A stretch of DNA of 64,000 nucleotides from Crambe crambe (GCA_963924555.1 OZ004581.1:1674001-1738000); one strand, 5' to 3'; counted from the stretch's first letter, positions 45,201 to 55,871 are shown. The notes: generated from the sequence alone by a model not told the origin. Translations and numbers: made by a program.

Positions 45201-45835
45201 AATGTAGACTCCATCAATGATTGTATGAAGTCTTGCAGTGAAGAATGTGATAGATACTCACTAATCCAAAAAGTAAGATTTGATGTTTTATCAAGAATGT
45301 CTTTCTTCACCTTTAGAAGATGCTTAAGGTTTTCCTGGATCTGACAAAGTGTCATATCTTGTACTTTCCACTGACTCACCTCTTTCAGTACAATATCTGA
45401 GTCATATGATAGACTGCTCATCAAGTCTTGCACTGGTTTTTCTTCTTCACCATGGAGTTGACTCACCTCTTTCAGTACAATGTCTGAGGAGTCATATGAC
45501 AGACTGCTTATTAAGTCTTGCACTGGTTTTTCTTCTTCATCATGGAGTTTTTCCTCCATCTTTTTTCTTTTATTTTTAGCTAAGTGTCTCTTTGATTCCT
45601 CTGCTTTCTTTTCATCCAATTCATCGAATTTAAGAAGCTTGTAAAGAGCCTTTTTCTCAACTGGATATTTTGCTACTTCTTCAAGTTGGGATAATGCATC
45701 AATGTCTCCATTAAGGAGTTTGAGTGATGCTTTAGACTTCACACCCATCTTCTCCAACTGTGATAACCAATAGCCCTTGTTATCCAGTCCTACCTTGCCA
45801 AGGTGAGAAGATAGTTCTGATTTTTCACCAATTTC
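39254..45835 (-). CDS. full-length GVIN/VLIG-type very large GTPase
   Basis: A single exon of about 2,190 codons (first in-frame ATG 45748; open upstream to a GAATAG acceptor at 45835, with conserved HLGKVGLDNKGYWLSQLEK before the ATG, so a 5' exon is likely). Interferon-inducible very large GTPases are cytosolic immune-linked dynamin-superfamily proteins. Order: N-terminal helical segment; a 30-residue tandem repeat (KPVQDL.SSLSYDS.DIVLKE, about 45360-45545); Pro-rich PPPPPPKKK; acidic run; G domain with P-loop VLGLQSTGKST (residue about 1085) and DTEGLRAPELDPL (about 1145); a long helical region; C-terminal GCTEQCPFCKEQC..H..H, probably zinc-binding; then YPDWSIPPD. All motifs are intact. 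It is the only undamaged GVIN in the window. The lack of introns is typical of this family. Confidence 0.9.
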   Translation of the reverse strand, partial: EIGEKSELSSHLGKVGLDNKGYWLSQLEKMGVKSKASLKLLNGDIDALSQLEEVAKYPVEKKALYKLLKFDELDEKKAEESKRHLAKNKRKKMEEKLHDEEEKPVQDLISSLSYDSSDIVLKEVSQLHGEEEKPVQDLMSSLSYDSDIVLKEVSQWKVQDMTLCQIQENLKHLLKVKKDILDKTSNLTFWISEYLSHSSLQDFIQSLMESTLTSANLEDVKVLLKQLLEERELSQLDTRVFPCLVEVSDWLYKSNSASSHYHPESDITDFESFGSFLDKIVIDARNVELSGSVVSPEKLSRDVSKGVNSLQIHYRLTYDNVFITILVYPYQVDAFDGVITLKPISVKDLESLQKQFSEQRKQFNEYVKKKPLHLQAYLFHLAVSYCPTQQSQLKEFLQNIYIMTSDLQPPLEPTIPKILNAYLHGSSLLEELKQKLHSLMKSSHPKKPPPPPPKKKDHHSLNKAEQNKPITADASSVFRMNSEAHALLEKLGLCKHYPKGLQMQDALCIRPEPLKLSLNETHPTDPKQLPHLILHKLMSYDSLCRSDLMPTDNKGGSHCKKENDSDDDSDESDEDESEVNKSSRIHPVDSVLALILCSDDFLRQDLFSRLAKCQLALPFLLPDPFTKQLTLPLWAMRSIIKEWKSTNKDGEVVQRTQPIVSYKMPIVSFIRFGKHQERGASKSKILNEVISDSHYDHYFHCDCPGGQLGHLLGEGLVDMCWYLPAGKASDAFPDAVTFLNLHGDGRQHLRQSRFLSQISSMCFILLTEEDLEFDSQTIEILNEFNSYPGAITILNDMKKKPDSLKRVISDTRMISLAKKNASEIKDSIRQRIKKNLERVEKPKSIEDLFGIREEGILVDESYDSYIKGLNLANRLTSIVTGCREKEPSLKDAMLPLQGSNLWRAWAANDKELHRHIQRGNKTVNEYTADMNKKKAEIRTKQLKHVNSLTPVMKSFTDSLLKLGGTSNRILRNFFLQCLKLELNNLSRESISEKQHQYQSVRKELSKLPKSNSQKSEEKIKSDKLKKELRDLQEDIINSSFGLEHLFRELGQVYEAALASGKVLSSFSEAAAELFIDGYPLELMDGDAAHVPLQWVTAVLHSAEKMLGDPNIFVLSVLGLQSTGKSTMLNTAFGLQFNVSAGRCTRGAFMQLLSLDEELRQRTKCEYVLVVDTEGLRAPELDPLKTQKHDNELATFVIGLANTTLINIYGEVAGDMDDILQTSVHAFLRMIQVKFNPSCQFVHQNAGANLNSEVGRDKFTQKLDQITLDAAREENCEGQFKSFNDVIKFNDQTDVHHFPGLWKGDPPMAPVNKGYSQSAQMLKKHFIEIICKRASKASLSTSEREGGDLSLSSFHGKMNDLWQALLKEKFVFSFKNSLEITVYNSLETAYDKWDWTFTEAMLKWEQQAENAISAATLDKVPALVKFKCRRLKAYVSEQIEPLKSQMEEFFNGKQSEILVQWKAKFEKRLENHSLELELHAEQHCRKLGKSREVITKFESDRNSYAEIITAKVHEHIASIKKEQEELDQSLQVKRLKPQQLKNVLQRQLFTDKNIQLYHEQQIITEEEVSQINTIIQQCGGELTEGHLNDIMVGGVLTIDQVRKILKKRQTEKELKKKFDSIWKELLREQIPKVSGERRNVEAEVENKMTEFIRRAQNREGQFIAKYEEKKLKKWGESIFSFLPEERHYITHGTSVHGTSVHSTSVRDIIVDKISFLFRGKKTTVDAYQKEAIEVTEKVFSTARQYLEDTTQKDTDFKQGFVQELLHKVDATIKKESAPLKDHLTFTSTYRYEVYLMICGSSVPEFDKMAESFRKKNDPRLYLEKNLKGPLFTKFKNQYNQTEAEEAIANTLSSYLERPIREQVGKTLGAKMVGVMKSSEHHFSSKMALKVKILTDLHENDSFEDYMAYASNVKDYLEKRIKHYTVQFCNQRISGENTRLQISAKDEVSRLIGVVESKVTEVNETDMHEWLSAFCSDKTIIDELGIALKVNELLNASSDAPSELNLDNFKRQIRSGLEDLKKKLHTSLNTIECEKEMVHWKDKPHELLRNLIGCTEQCPFCKEQCDWLDPNHIHDEQKHHIAVHRPECLGGYRWTKTNVLTTDFCPANVAGDINFRNAATNQKFHPYKDYQLIYPDWSIPPDLTSEGSLYWKRFIGKYREHLGRKFSAKPPEVPPQWHDIKWEEVEENLKSIYHL

Positions 45836-46024
45836 CTATTCAGAAAAGAAAGGTGAATTCTGGTGGCTTAAAACTGCTGAGACATAAGAGTCCATTTATT
45901 CACTGTCATAGTAGACTATAGCTACGTATAGGGCAATGTGCAATATATGTAATATGATGGAAAAAATTCCTATAGCAATGTAATGATGTTGGAAATAGTC
46001 ACATTAATTAGGCTAGCCTTGTGC

Positions 46025-46488
46025 ACTTTTTTGCGGGGCAGTGGAAAGTGAAAGGGCCTGGTATAAATTGCATGTGCATGCACTCCATCCAATGGGACTC
46101 GCTATATATTCGTGCGTGTCCGTTACATGTACTCAAATCATAACATCATCATGCTGAGTTAGCGATTCTGTTGCTTTTTGCTCTTTCTGCGCTAGATTAA
46201 GTGTTCTGTGCAAGCTGTTTATGAAAGAGGTGATGAGTTTGTGTCACTACCGACCGGATGAGAAGAGTCGTTAATTGCTATTAAGTCTTACCTTTTATTT
46301 TTGATGATAGTGCTGTTCTCGCTGTGTTTATTTGCTGATGTGGATCAGGTCTAAGCTACGTAGCTAGCTAAGCTAAGCTGATAGTGCGCATTCTACATGA
46401 TAATTACATCACATTCCATCATGTACGAAATTTTACATATTATCAAACCAGGCCCTTTCACTTTTCCACTGCCCTGCAGAAAAAGTTG
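46025..46488. mobile_element. TIR element upstream of the GVIN gene
   Basis: Left arm 46027-46061 (GGGGCAGTGGAAAGTGAAAG) and right arm 46446-46488 are inverted copies of about 35 nt. The interior of about 390 nt has no convincing frame. It lies close upstream of the GVIN gene and could affect its promoter. Confidence 0.65.
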
Positions 46489-47584
46489 TATTACTGTGAA
46501 GCAGAAGAGTGGCTCCGTTCAGACAGCACTGGACTTATAAGTGCTCATATATCTGTAAGTAAAAGCAGGAAATTAGCAGTTGAAATTTACATGAATGAAG
46601 TGTGACATGTGATCACTTCCAGTATCGACAATGATTGACCACTGGCCATTCGACTGTAAGACAGCGCTGGTTCAGACTAGTTCTGGTGAACATGTCATCC
46701 ATTAATTTACTGAAATCAAATTAAAATTGAACTAGCTAGCTATAAATAATGACCTATGTATCTTACACTGCTCCACTTAAAAAATAGTAGTCAGTGATGG
46801 AAAAAAATGGAAGAAACTGGCCAGGTTCATGTTATACCAGTACTCTAGTTGGGTAACGAATCTCCACTGAAGAGTGTATGGAAGAAGCCACTGGACATAC
46901 ACATGCCTGGAGAGCATACTAGAGAAATCAGCTAGGGCATTGTAGGTGATCCTGATCGATATGGTTAGATGTTTGTGGATTGATGTGTTTGCTTGATATG
47001 ATTTCTGAGAGCTGGAATGGACTGTCGCCTTGAGATGCTTGTCCTTGAACAGAAGGCAATATGGCTCTAAGGTCAATTCTGCATATATATTTATTCTAGT
47101 ACGGTGCTGAGGAAATTATGGCTGTAGCTAGCTGAATGGTCAAAAGTCTGAGGGTGCATGCAAGGACAAGGCTTATAATTTCCAAGGCATAGGGCAATGT
47201 GCAAGATTTGACAGTAGCTAAATGAGTGAGCAAGTACTCCTATAGCTTTTAGAGCAGATAGACTCAGATTCATCTGTGCTTCAAATCTTTGTTGTTGAAT
47301 TACATATGTATGTAAGTGGCAGGCAGTCATGACATGGAAAGTCAGCTCGCTAGCTAAATTATGTTCCACCTGCCTTTACCTACGTCTATCACCGGATAAA
47401 GGGCTGACTTTCAGGCTTGTTCATACTGCATGTAGTAGCACACAGTAGTGCTTCATAAGAGCCAGACCTACCAGAGTTCAATGTTACCATGATGAGTTTC
47501 TTCTTGGGTGAGTGAAGAGTTCTTAAAGAATAACCCCGAGACTTCAAGAGATAGACTGATCTCATTTCAACTTTGCCGGTGAGT
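46489..47584. other. intergenic, no gene seen
   Basis: AT-rich sequence with only short random frames on both strands. Possible distal promoter of the GVIN gene. No repeats identified. Confidence 0.4.
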
Positions 47585-49760
47585 ATAAGCTAGAATGTGC
47601 CTGTTTCCAACTGTAGGGTATGCTTATATTTTGCTACTTACTTTGTGTGGGCTCGCCAAATACTGCCAGTTACTTTAGTGATGTCTAACTATTAGCTATA
47701 ATGCTTGCTGTATTCATTAGTTCATGTCTTCTTTTCATTACTGCACCAACTCATCATGGCTAACTATGAGAGGACTTTATAGGTACATAGCTTAGGGGAA
47801 GAGCACTCTATATATAGCTATTGGGAAATGCAAAGTATTGTGGGGCGTGCAAATTCTCTTGATGACAGTGGAGAAGTACCCGTGCAGAACTTAGCGCGAA
47901 ATAGCGCACAATCTAACGATAATCACGTTATTACGCGTATCAACTCCTTTCAACGCGCTACAGAATACGCGCAATGCATCAACGCAAAAACGTGCGAAAT
48001 CGCGGAAATCTGTACGCGTTCGCGCAGTGGCTTTACATTTTTTTGGTGGATTTTATTTTTGTTGATAATTTTATGGCCTTGGCTAATCGCTTTACCATGA
48101 GCGCCAAAAATATTTCTTTCACCAAATGTGACCCAATTTGAGAAAAGGCGCGCGTTTATTGCAAAACGCTTACTGAATCTTTCTCTGAGGCGATGTACTT
48201 CTAGCGTTATAGCTCCGCGGCGGTTTAAGATCTAGCTTCAAGCGTAGTATCAATGAACTTCTAAGGCAATGAGCTATAGCGTGGTACTAATAACTCCATT
48301 TTGAAATTCTGCGTGAAGTGGTCCTCTAAACATTGAACTTCCGGTCAATACCCAATTCTCCGTAAATCTCTACGTGAGTCCGTATAATACGATGACATCA
48401 TTCAATTTTTCTTACCTCGTGTAGCAGCTGGGCAGAGAAGAAGTAGACTTAGCTTTACTGCGTTCTTGTCTTTGAGCGTTTGGGTGATCTAAGATATGCA
48501 AGACATGGGACAAGCTCTAAACAATAATCAGGTAAAGTTTGGGTAGATAGCTGTTTGTAAATGCATAGTGTACAGTAGTTTTAAAATACTGGTAAGTTTT
48601 ATTATCCTATCTCTATGTTTAAGCTTTATTAGTTGATTCGTGTGGAAGCAGTGTTTGTCTGGGTTGGAATCTAGACACTGGTGGGATCAGGGCTGTGTTT
48701 TTCATTGTCAACAGGCCTGGAGTTTAAGGAGACAGATGAACTTCATTCAGCACCTCCAGATCGGGATTTTCTGACCTGTGAAGTTGGATGGCTTCTACCA
48801 CAGCCTCTTCCTATCTGTAGCTAAGTTGTGTATTCAGTAGAAACAATCGATATGAAAATTCATTATTATGTGGGGATTTCCCCTTATTTCCACGCACTAT
48901 GCTCTTACGTCCTCCGTAATTGAACATTAAAGTTTGGGCATGTAGGATGTGAAATAAGCTCCGGGTGAGGTAGCTCACTTCAACTCTAGCGCTTGCCTAC
49001 TTCAAAGCCTTCCCACTTCCTGAAATTTGGCAGGAAGTTAGACAAAGGACTGAAGAAGTGAAGATACTGTGGAGGCAATAAAAAAGAAGTGAATAAAAAA
49101 ATTAATTTTACCTAAGGCTAACTTTAAACACGCATATCTCAAAATTAAATCCTGCGTGAAGTGGTCCCTTTTCTAAAATTATATCACAAATTATTGGACT
49201 AAACTTCACGAAAATGCGCTAGCGTCCACTGCGCGTTAATGTGCGCCGGCGCTCTTACGCGAATTTACGTGGCCATAATAACGCGTAATCCGCGACTTTT
49301 TACGTGAGATGAAGTTACTACGGGTCGATTTTGACAGCGAATTAACGCATTATTACGCGCTATATCATGTGATGTTCGATACGGGTATGTACAGCAGTGC
49401 ATGCTCCACTGCAGTACATACTTCTCTTCATTTCTCCAGTGGTTCTGTGCTGGCAGGTACATGTAGGTGTAGCTACATTCCTTTCTTCTAAGATGCATTT
49501 CACAGACACCTACTGGGGCATTTTGGAGTGTAGACCTAGATATACAATTTCAATGAGTCATGACCTGAGAGTCAGCTCACTCGCTCCGCTCGCTCGCTGA
49601 ATAACCAAACTTCCCAATTGCCTATGGCAGCAAGTATAGTCTTTGATTTCTTTGAACTCAAAGGAAGTAATGGATAATTTTTTGAGATATAGGTAGCTAT
49701 CTGCAGATAGCGAAGCTGAAATCAACAACCTCTGATAGTATTATTGATGTACTTGAAAAA
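47585..49760. repeat. segmental duplication E, copy 1
   Basis: 47585-47878 plus 49386-49760 match 53768-53859 plus 54430-54975 (shared words AATGTGCCTGTTTCCAACTG, CTCGCTCCGCTCGCTCGCTG). The copies differ by one TA-flanked insertion each. Contains the short frame TAVHTSLHFSSGSVLAGTCR in one orientation; no family recognised. Confidence 0.7.
47879..49385. mobile_element. 1.5-kb TA-flanked element with CCCGT ends
   Basis: Ends CCCGTGCAGAAC and (inverted) CCCGTATCGAAC, flanked by TA. The empty site is in the sister copy at about 54628 (GTGGAAAAGTATGTACAG). Both ends are unusually rich in CG dinucleotides (GCGCGAAATAGCGC, TTATTACGCG), unlike the surrounding DNA. Left-end frame 47828-48100 ends in a hydrophobic run (FFWWILFLLIILWPWLIALP) but starts outside the element. 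No transposase seen; non-autonomous. Confidence 0.7.
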
Positions 49761-50131
49761 CCAGTTCTGGTGAGCTAATTAAATGAATAAACTCCACTGC
49801 CTAGGAGTCCCTAGGTCTAGGAGTGAAGTAGGAATAGTAGTTTTGTAATAATATTATTGCCGTGACTCTTGAGGATACAGGTAAGGGGTTACTTGACTCA
49901 CTTATTGCTGAAGGGGGAGTGAAGAGTGGTTTAAGTTGGGTGATATACATGGGCGTGGTTATTGAAATTAGGAGGGCTAGGAGTGATAGGAATACAGCTA
50001 AATTTTATGGCTATCCCTACTTTACTTTTTATTTAGAAGAAATTTTTTGCGCTCACTTGTTTCCATTTTTTCTTTGTAATTAGCTATAGAAATTCATAAC
50101 AACCTTACAGCTAGGTAGCTAAGCAATCAAT

Positions 50132-50365
50132 AGTGGTGGATCCAGGGATGGTGAAATATCCGCGCGCTTGCGTGCGAGAAATATTTTTTTACCTGGCCAC
50201 GCTAACCACATCCTTTTTAGGGAAACTGCATCCACTTGATGCTTAGCCAGTCTGCAGCTAACTTGCAACTTACTGTCATGTACCACTGTAATTTTTGTAA
50301 GTAGCCACACCAAAAAGGGGGGAGGGGCATGTGCCTGAAATGCCCCCTCCCTAGATCCACCACTG
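50132..50365. mobile_element. MITE with AGTGGTGGATC ends
   Basis: Left end TAGTGGTGGATCCAGGGA and right end TCCCTAGATCCACCACTGA are inverted copies. The interior includes a purine-rich GGGGGGAGGGGCATG near the right end. About 234 nt. No gene. Confidence 0.7.
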
Positions 50366-50867
50366 ATCAAAGTACATAATCTGCTGCAGTCAAAGTACAT
50401 AATCTAGCTAGATTTTGATATGATGCTGCAGTGATAAATTTTGGGGCCATCCCTACTTGATAGTTTTATTTATAAGAAATTTTTTATTTCCATTCTATTT
50501 CTTTGTAATTAGCTACATTTAGCTATAGCTAGGACAATTCATTGAACACTTTCAGGGTATTTTGCAATGAATATCTTTTTTTTCCCTTTGTAGCCTATAG
50601 CTGAAGTTTTGTTGTCTTGAGGGATGAGAGTATGACCACCTTGAAGGAGCGACTGCAGCATAAAAGCTTTATTGTCAGAATAGCTAAACTAATCATTACA
50701 TTTATATAATGGCTGCTGAGATTTGGTTGTCTTACTTGAGGGAGGAGAGTATGGGGGATGAGCATCTGTAGTGCAAATGAGCAGTACTATAGTGAAAAGT
50801 GCTGAAGTGCTAACCCTCTGTGCACACTATATGTGTGTATTTGTGGATATTGAGCAGATAACTCATG
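50366..50867. other. intergenic, no gene seen
   Basis: AT-rich. Imperfect direct repeats around GAGGGATGAGAGTATG (50620) and GAGGAGAGTATGGGGGATGA (50745). No coding sequence. Confidence 0.4.
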
Positions 50868-51470
50868 GGCGTAGCCAGGGGTGGTCCGGGTGGTTCGGTC
50901 GAACCACCTTTTCAGAATGGATAAAAAAATTTTAAGTGCAAGCGCGCGCTATGCGCGTACGCGCGTTCGTGAACGATCGATCGATCGATTGTGAGCTCAA
51001 AGCGAGAGAGAAACGAGTGAGGCAAAGCCTCTTATTATTTTCGTCCAGAAAAGGTCAGTTTACTTATAACTCAGCCCTACTGAGCAGTTAGTGGCTTAGT
51101 GCCTGAGACTAGGAATAAATCTTGCTGTAAAAACTGTAAGGTAAAGCGGTGCTATTCTGTAGGTTCAAATATTTCTGAAACTACTGAGTGTTCCAACCTC
51201 AATGTTGGAGGATATAATCTACTATAATAGTAGAATATATCTTTAAAAAGAGAGCTCGTAAGCTCGTGGAATTTTGAAAATATTTGACCCTTCAGAATAG
51301 CCTCATCTACTCATCTTCATACTTTCCCTGCCTTCATATGCTGCATTGCAGCTTATTGTTTTGTTTATAATTTAAAAGATCGGTTATGAATAGAGGGTGT
51401 GGTTATAGAAAAGTGGGCATGGTCAGGCCAAAAAATTTCCACCCCCTCTTTGAAAACTCTGGCTACGGGC
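50868..51470. mobile_element. TIR element with GGGCGTAGCCAG ends
   Basis: GGGCGTAGCCAGGGG at the left is mirrored by CTGGCTACGGGCC at the right. AACTCATG occurs just outside both ends and may be a target duplication. The interior holds palindromes such as GATCGATCGATCGATTG. About 600 nt, no convincing frame. Confidence 0.65.
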
Positions 51471-52191
51471 CTGTAACTCATGAGGTATTTTATTATCTAT
51501 AAAGCATTCAATACTGTTGAGCTAGCTAGCAGTAGGCTATTATGCTCTTTTTTTAAAGCCTATTATGCTTTTGAGCAATCCCCAAAATTTTACCTATTAT
51601 GCTCATTTAGGTCTATTAGCTATGCTCAAAACTTTTTTGACGAGTGAGTATTATGAAAGTGTGTGCATGTGCAATTCAAGTTCAACACTTGTTGTACTGC
51701 AGCAAAAGCACAGTTGACAGTCCACAGGCTTTTACTGCTGACTTAGTAGCTAGTGCTGAGTCAGTGTCACTGCCTGTCAACTGACTCAGCTGTAAAAGCC
51801 TGTAGATACTACTGCATGTACAGCATTAGCTAGACATGCATGATTATGCTCAAATTTTACCTATTATGCCAACATTATGCCAGCATTATGCCAGCAGAAT
51901 GGAAGTACTAATTATGCCCAAAATTAGGCCTAGCTAGCAGTGTGTACTACAGACTCCACATTCTCATTTTGAATTATCGCATGTAAAAATATACTGCTTG
52001 GAGAACTGCACAGATATGATTAAGCATGCAGGTAAGACAGGAGCCGTCGTAGACTTGTAACTAACAGCTATCTATGAGATTTAAATTATGCTGTTGCTCT
52101 AAATAAACTCACCTTGTAGTATATGAAGTAGGTAATGGTCGGCAGCACAGAGTGTGCATTATATGGAGTATAGGCTATATAGTACACTAGC
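51471..52191. other. intergenic with TATTATGC-type internal repeats
   Basis: Several imperfect TATTATGCTC/ATTATGCCA words at 51539-51620 and 51840-51925 form a loose array, with an inverted pair around CTGACTCAGC..GTAAAAGCCTGTAG and CCACAGGCTTTTACTGCTGA (51720-51805). No gene seen. Confidence 0.4.
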
Positions 52192-52520
52192 TAGTCTCGC
52201 GTGCGCGCCCCTCCAAAATAAAATCGGAGGGTCTGGTGTCACGCGTATATCTCCTCCAGATTCTGGAGGACATACTTTGAGCTGTATAACTTATGTAGCG
52301 GGTGTGGTTTCATACATAAAGCGTGGGTGGGAATAACCTTATGAAAGTTAGCACGCTATTAATTCAGCTTGTTCAGGCAGGCTCTTTCCCTATTAATAGC
52401 GTGCAAGTTTAGTAATCAATTAAATGGTATTCATACATTCTATCAGGCGCGCATGCGATATTAATGAAAAACAAGTTTGATATACGCATGACACGATTTT
52501 GGGGTGCGCACGCGAGACTA
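52192..52520. mobile_element. MITE with TAGTCTCGCGTGCGC ends
   Basis: Perfect 15-nt terminal inverted repeats: TAGTCTCGCGTGCGC at 52192-52206 and its inverse at 52506-52520. The interior includes a second inverted pair around TAATAGCGTGC / GCACGCTATTA. No coding capacity. Confidence 0.75.
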
Positions 52521-53584
52521 ATAGTACACAGGAATCTTGCTTTTTCTGGAATAGCTAAAGCCTTTTTAGTTGGAACAAATAGCAAAAGGCATGCCTGGAA
52601 GTAGCGCTAGAGCAGATCGCAACGATACCAATGTCATAGCTGCAGCCAGTAAGTCAGTACGCCGATCTTAAATTATTTATTTATTATGAACAAACTGAAC
52701 AAAAGTCAATTTTTGATATCATTTTTTTCTTATGTTAGCGAATGAATTTTAGATTTTTGAACATTCTTCTCTCTACTGTGTAGGTGTAATGATTCACAGT
52801 AGCCTTCTGAGAACCTGTAGAGTAAGGGTTGAAGAGAAAGAATACAGTCTTATGAACTTTAACCTGCCATCCCTACTTAGAGAGTGCTACCGCACTCTCT
52901 GATATCGAATACTGCATTGTTGTTGGTCCTCAAAGGAGGAGCTTGAGATGTATCAGACATTATTGTCATATTAAAGTTCTATACATATGAGAGTAAAAAC
53001 ATTTCTTCTAAATGAAAGAGTGATGTAGGCTTGAGTAGCTATATGACTATAAAAAGTATGGACACTTGCAGAGATAAGCTACAAAGACCACAGTGGAGGA
53101 CTTATCTACGGTCGCTGATCTCCCAAGAACTAGGCAGTTACCGAGAGGCTAGCACTGCTTGAAGCTAAAAGGACTAAAATTAATACTTCTTTTTTTGTGC
53201 TAAACTTACAATGTTGAAAATAGTTTCACATCCTTCCTTTGCATGCTTATAAGACAACTACGGATCAAATTGTCTATATATAACCTAGCTTCCTAGATAC
53301 ACGAATTTCTAGCTTTAGAACGAACTGCTGAAAGCGCTGATCACTTCAGTTTTTGAAGATTTCCTAATCCCATCCGTAGCTGTCTAGGGCAGGAGGAAAC
53401 AACATGCCAAGTACGGACTCATCTGGATTTACGGGCATCTGCAAGTATACCGATACACAGCCCCACTCCAGCCCCACCCACTATATCCGGCAGGATGCCG
53501 AGTCTTTCTGTCCATGCAGTACTGTTAGTCGAGTGATCACTCATCCCACGGTGAGGCGGCCCTGATCCTGGCCAGACTTGGGAG

Positions 53585-53623
<39 letters not shown>

Positions 53624-53767
53624 ACTGCACTTCGGACTCATCTGGATCTCAACACCTCTTTGTAGCGGAGCCCAGACTAGCTCTGGAGTTAGTCTCGCTC
53701 GGGCCAGACTCTTCCGGTGACACTGACTCTGGAATAGGCTCTGAATCTCAACTTTGTCAATGAGTAT
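52521..53767. other. intergenic with dispersed repeat fragments
   Basis: Contains the AGAGAGTGC palindrome (52879-52900), an inverted copy of the 4211-4290 repeat (about 52980-53060), and a (CT)n microsatellite at 53587-53620. Short frames around the microsatellite are low complexity. No gene supported. Confidence 0.5.
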
Positions 53768-54975
53768 ACTAAAACAGAACTGCTAGAATGTGCCTGTTTC
53801 CAACTGTAGGGTATGCTTATATTTTACTACTTACTTTGTGTGGGCTTGCCAAGTATATACCGTAAATCGGGAAATTTTCGCTGTTAAAAATAATTTGCGG
53901 TTGGCTCAAACAATGAAAATTAAACACGTGAAATATTTTCTACAACGGATTATTAAAACATTGAAAATATACGGTAGGAAGCATATTGCGTACTATAATA
54001 GCTAGCTTGCTTGCATTGCAGTCGTGTCTCTCCTCAAGTATTTGAAGCAGAAGAATGGTTGTCCGGATCTCTGTCCTGTTCCTTCTCGGGCTATTGTTCG
54101 AGCGAATTGCGAAGTGGAGGCAGAGTTAGTTAGTTCGAGATATTTTTTTGACCACATGTCCTACAATTGTAGTAGATTTCTTCACTGCATACCTGTCCTT
54201 GACTCCCTCACACTCTAGAGACTGGCATCCCACTTGTCACGGTAGCCACGAACAAAGTAAGTGGTATGGAACTCTGTGCTAGCACTTGCTGCCATTTTTC
54301 TCCAGCTGGATTTTGTAGTGAAATTTTCATTGTTGAAAATAATTTGCGGGTGATTCAAAAAACGAATAATAAACACATCGAAAAAATAAAACGCGAAGAT
54401 ATTTTACGCGAAAATTTCCCGATTTACGGTACTGCCAGTTACTTTAGTGATGTCTAACTATTTGCTGTATTCATTAGTTCATGTCCTCTTTTCAATACTG
54501 CACCAACTCATCATGGCTGACTACTTTATAGCTAGCCATAGCTTAGGGGAAGAGCACTCTATACATAGCTATTGGGAAATGTAAAGTATTGTGAGGCGTG
54601 CATATTCTCCTGATGACAGTGGAAAAGTATGTACAGCAGTACTCCACTGCAGTACATGCATCTCCATTTCTCCAGTGGTTTTGTGCTGGCAGGTACATGT
54701 ATGTGTAGCTACATTCCTTTCTTCTAAGATGCATTTCACAGACACCTACCATACATACGTCTGGGGCATTTTGGAGTGTAGACCTAGATATACGAGTCAT
54801 GACCTGAGAGTCAGCTCACTCGCTCCGCTCGCTCGCTGAATAACCAAGCTTCCCAATTGCCTATGCAGCAAGTAGTCTTTGATCTCATTGAACTCAAAGG
54901 AAGTAATGGATGATTTTTTGAGATACAGATAGCGAAGCTGAAATCAACAACCTCTGACAGTATTATTGATGCACT
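53768..54975. repeat. segmental duplication E, copy 2
   Basis: Matches 47585-47878 and 49386-49760 on both sides of a 570-nt insertion. Identity is high by eye with small indels. Confidence 0.7.
53860..54429. mobile_element. TA-flanked element with CCGTAAATCGGGAAATTTTC ends
   Basis: CCGTAAATCGGGAAATTTTC at the left and its inverse at the right (about 22 nt), flanked by TA. The empty site is in duplication copy 1 near 47650-47665 (CCAAATACTGCCAG). A second internal near-copy of the end (GAAATTTTCATTGTTGAAAA, about 54320) suggests a complex structure. No transposase. Confidence 0.75.
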
Positions 54976-55320
54976 TGAATTTCTCCCGACATGGTCATAA
55001 TTATTGATAAGTGACTATGGCCCATGATAATAGATCAAGTGAATATGACTTCTGCTACATTACAAGCAGCCTGCAAGCCAAAAGAACTGTGGAGACAGGC
55101 TAAAGGAGTCAAGTAATTACACCATCTGAACTCCTCATCAGTTGGAAACTCTGCTCCAAACACAATAATGATTCTGGAGAACTTCTAAAATAATGAAAAC
55201 TAGACTAGCTAGCTATATGAAGACTGATACTTCTTGATGAATCCAAATACGAATTGCCACCAGCAGACCAAAGTTAATACACCAAGCATAGGAATCAACA
55301 TCAGCTCAATGTGTTACCCT
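54976..55320. other. intergenic, no gene seen
   Basis: AT-rich unique-looking DNA between duplication E and the next foldback element. No supported features. Confidence 0.35.
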
Positions 55321-55871
55321 AGCCTTGTATCCAGGCTCTAAAATTATGCGGAGGCGGGAAATAGAGCCTGGTACCCACTGTTTGTGCATGTGCCAAAAAT
55401 TTCACACGAAAATCCCGCCTATTACACTTTATGACGGTGTGTGATGTCACAGCATGTAACTACGTGTATGAGCATGCGCCTATTGCAATGAAATTCTCTG
55501 GAGAAGAGAAGACAAGACTGGCACTTTTAAAACTATTCATAGTGGCAAGAATTTCTTTATCCATAAGCCACTCTCCCTTAAATCCAGAGGAGATGATCAC
55601 AGCCTCAGCTCTGCACTATTTCCAACAAACAAACGAATGGAGAGAATTGCTTACTGCTGCTCCTTGTTCAGTACTAGGTGGGTTGTCCCAGCCATAGGGC
55701 ATAGAACTGGTAGTCTGCTGCAGTGCTGATTCAACAGTATTGCGTCATGCATCACGGACGAGATTACAAATCTACTGAATCATGGGGGGTTTTTGGCACA
55801 TGCACAAACAGTGGGTACCAGGTTCTTTTGTCCACCTCCGCAAAATTTTAGAGCCTGGGGACGAGGCTATA
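55321..55871. mobile_element. foldback element with ~75-nt inverted arms
   Basis: Arms at about 55321-55393 and 55790-55871 share GAGCCTGGTACCCACTGTTT and its inverse. The direct repeat GTTACCCT lies on both sides (about 55313-55320 and 55873-55880), consistent with an 8-nt target duplication as made by hAT-type transposases (inference). An internal frame at 55431-55697 (KTRLALLKLFIVARISLSIS) is not recognised. Confidence 0.7.

Noticed and set aside
53419..53763. Open frames across the (CT)n microsatellite
   Set aside because: Arg/Glu and Ser/Leu runs are translations of the simple repeat; no domain, splice signal or conservation.
55431..55697. Frame inside the 55-kb foldback as a transposase
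   Set aside because: Too short, no catalytic motif, start lies just inside the inverted arm; kept only as an unrecognised internal frame.
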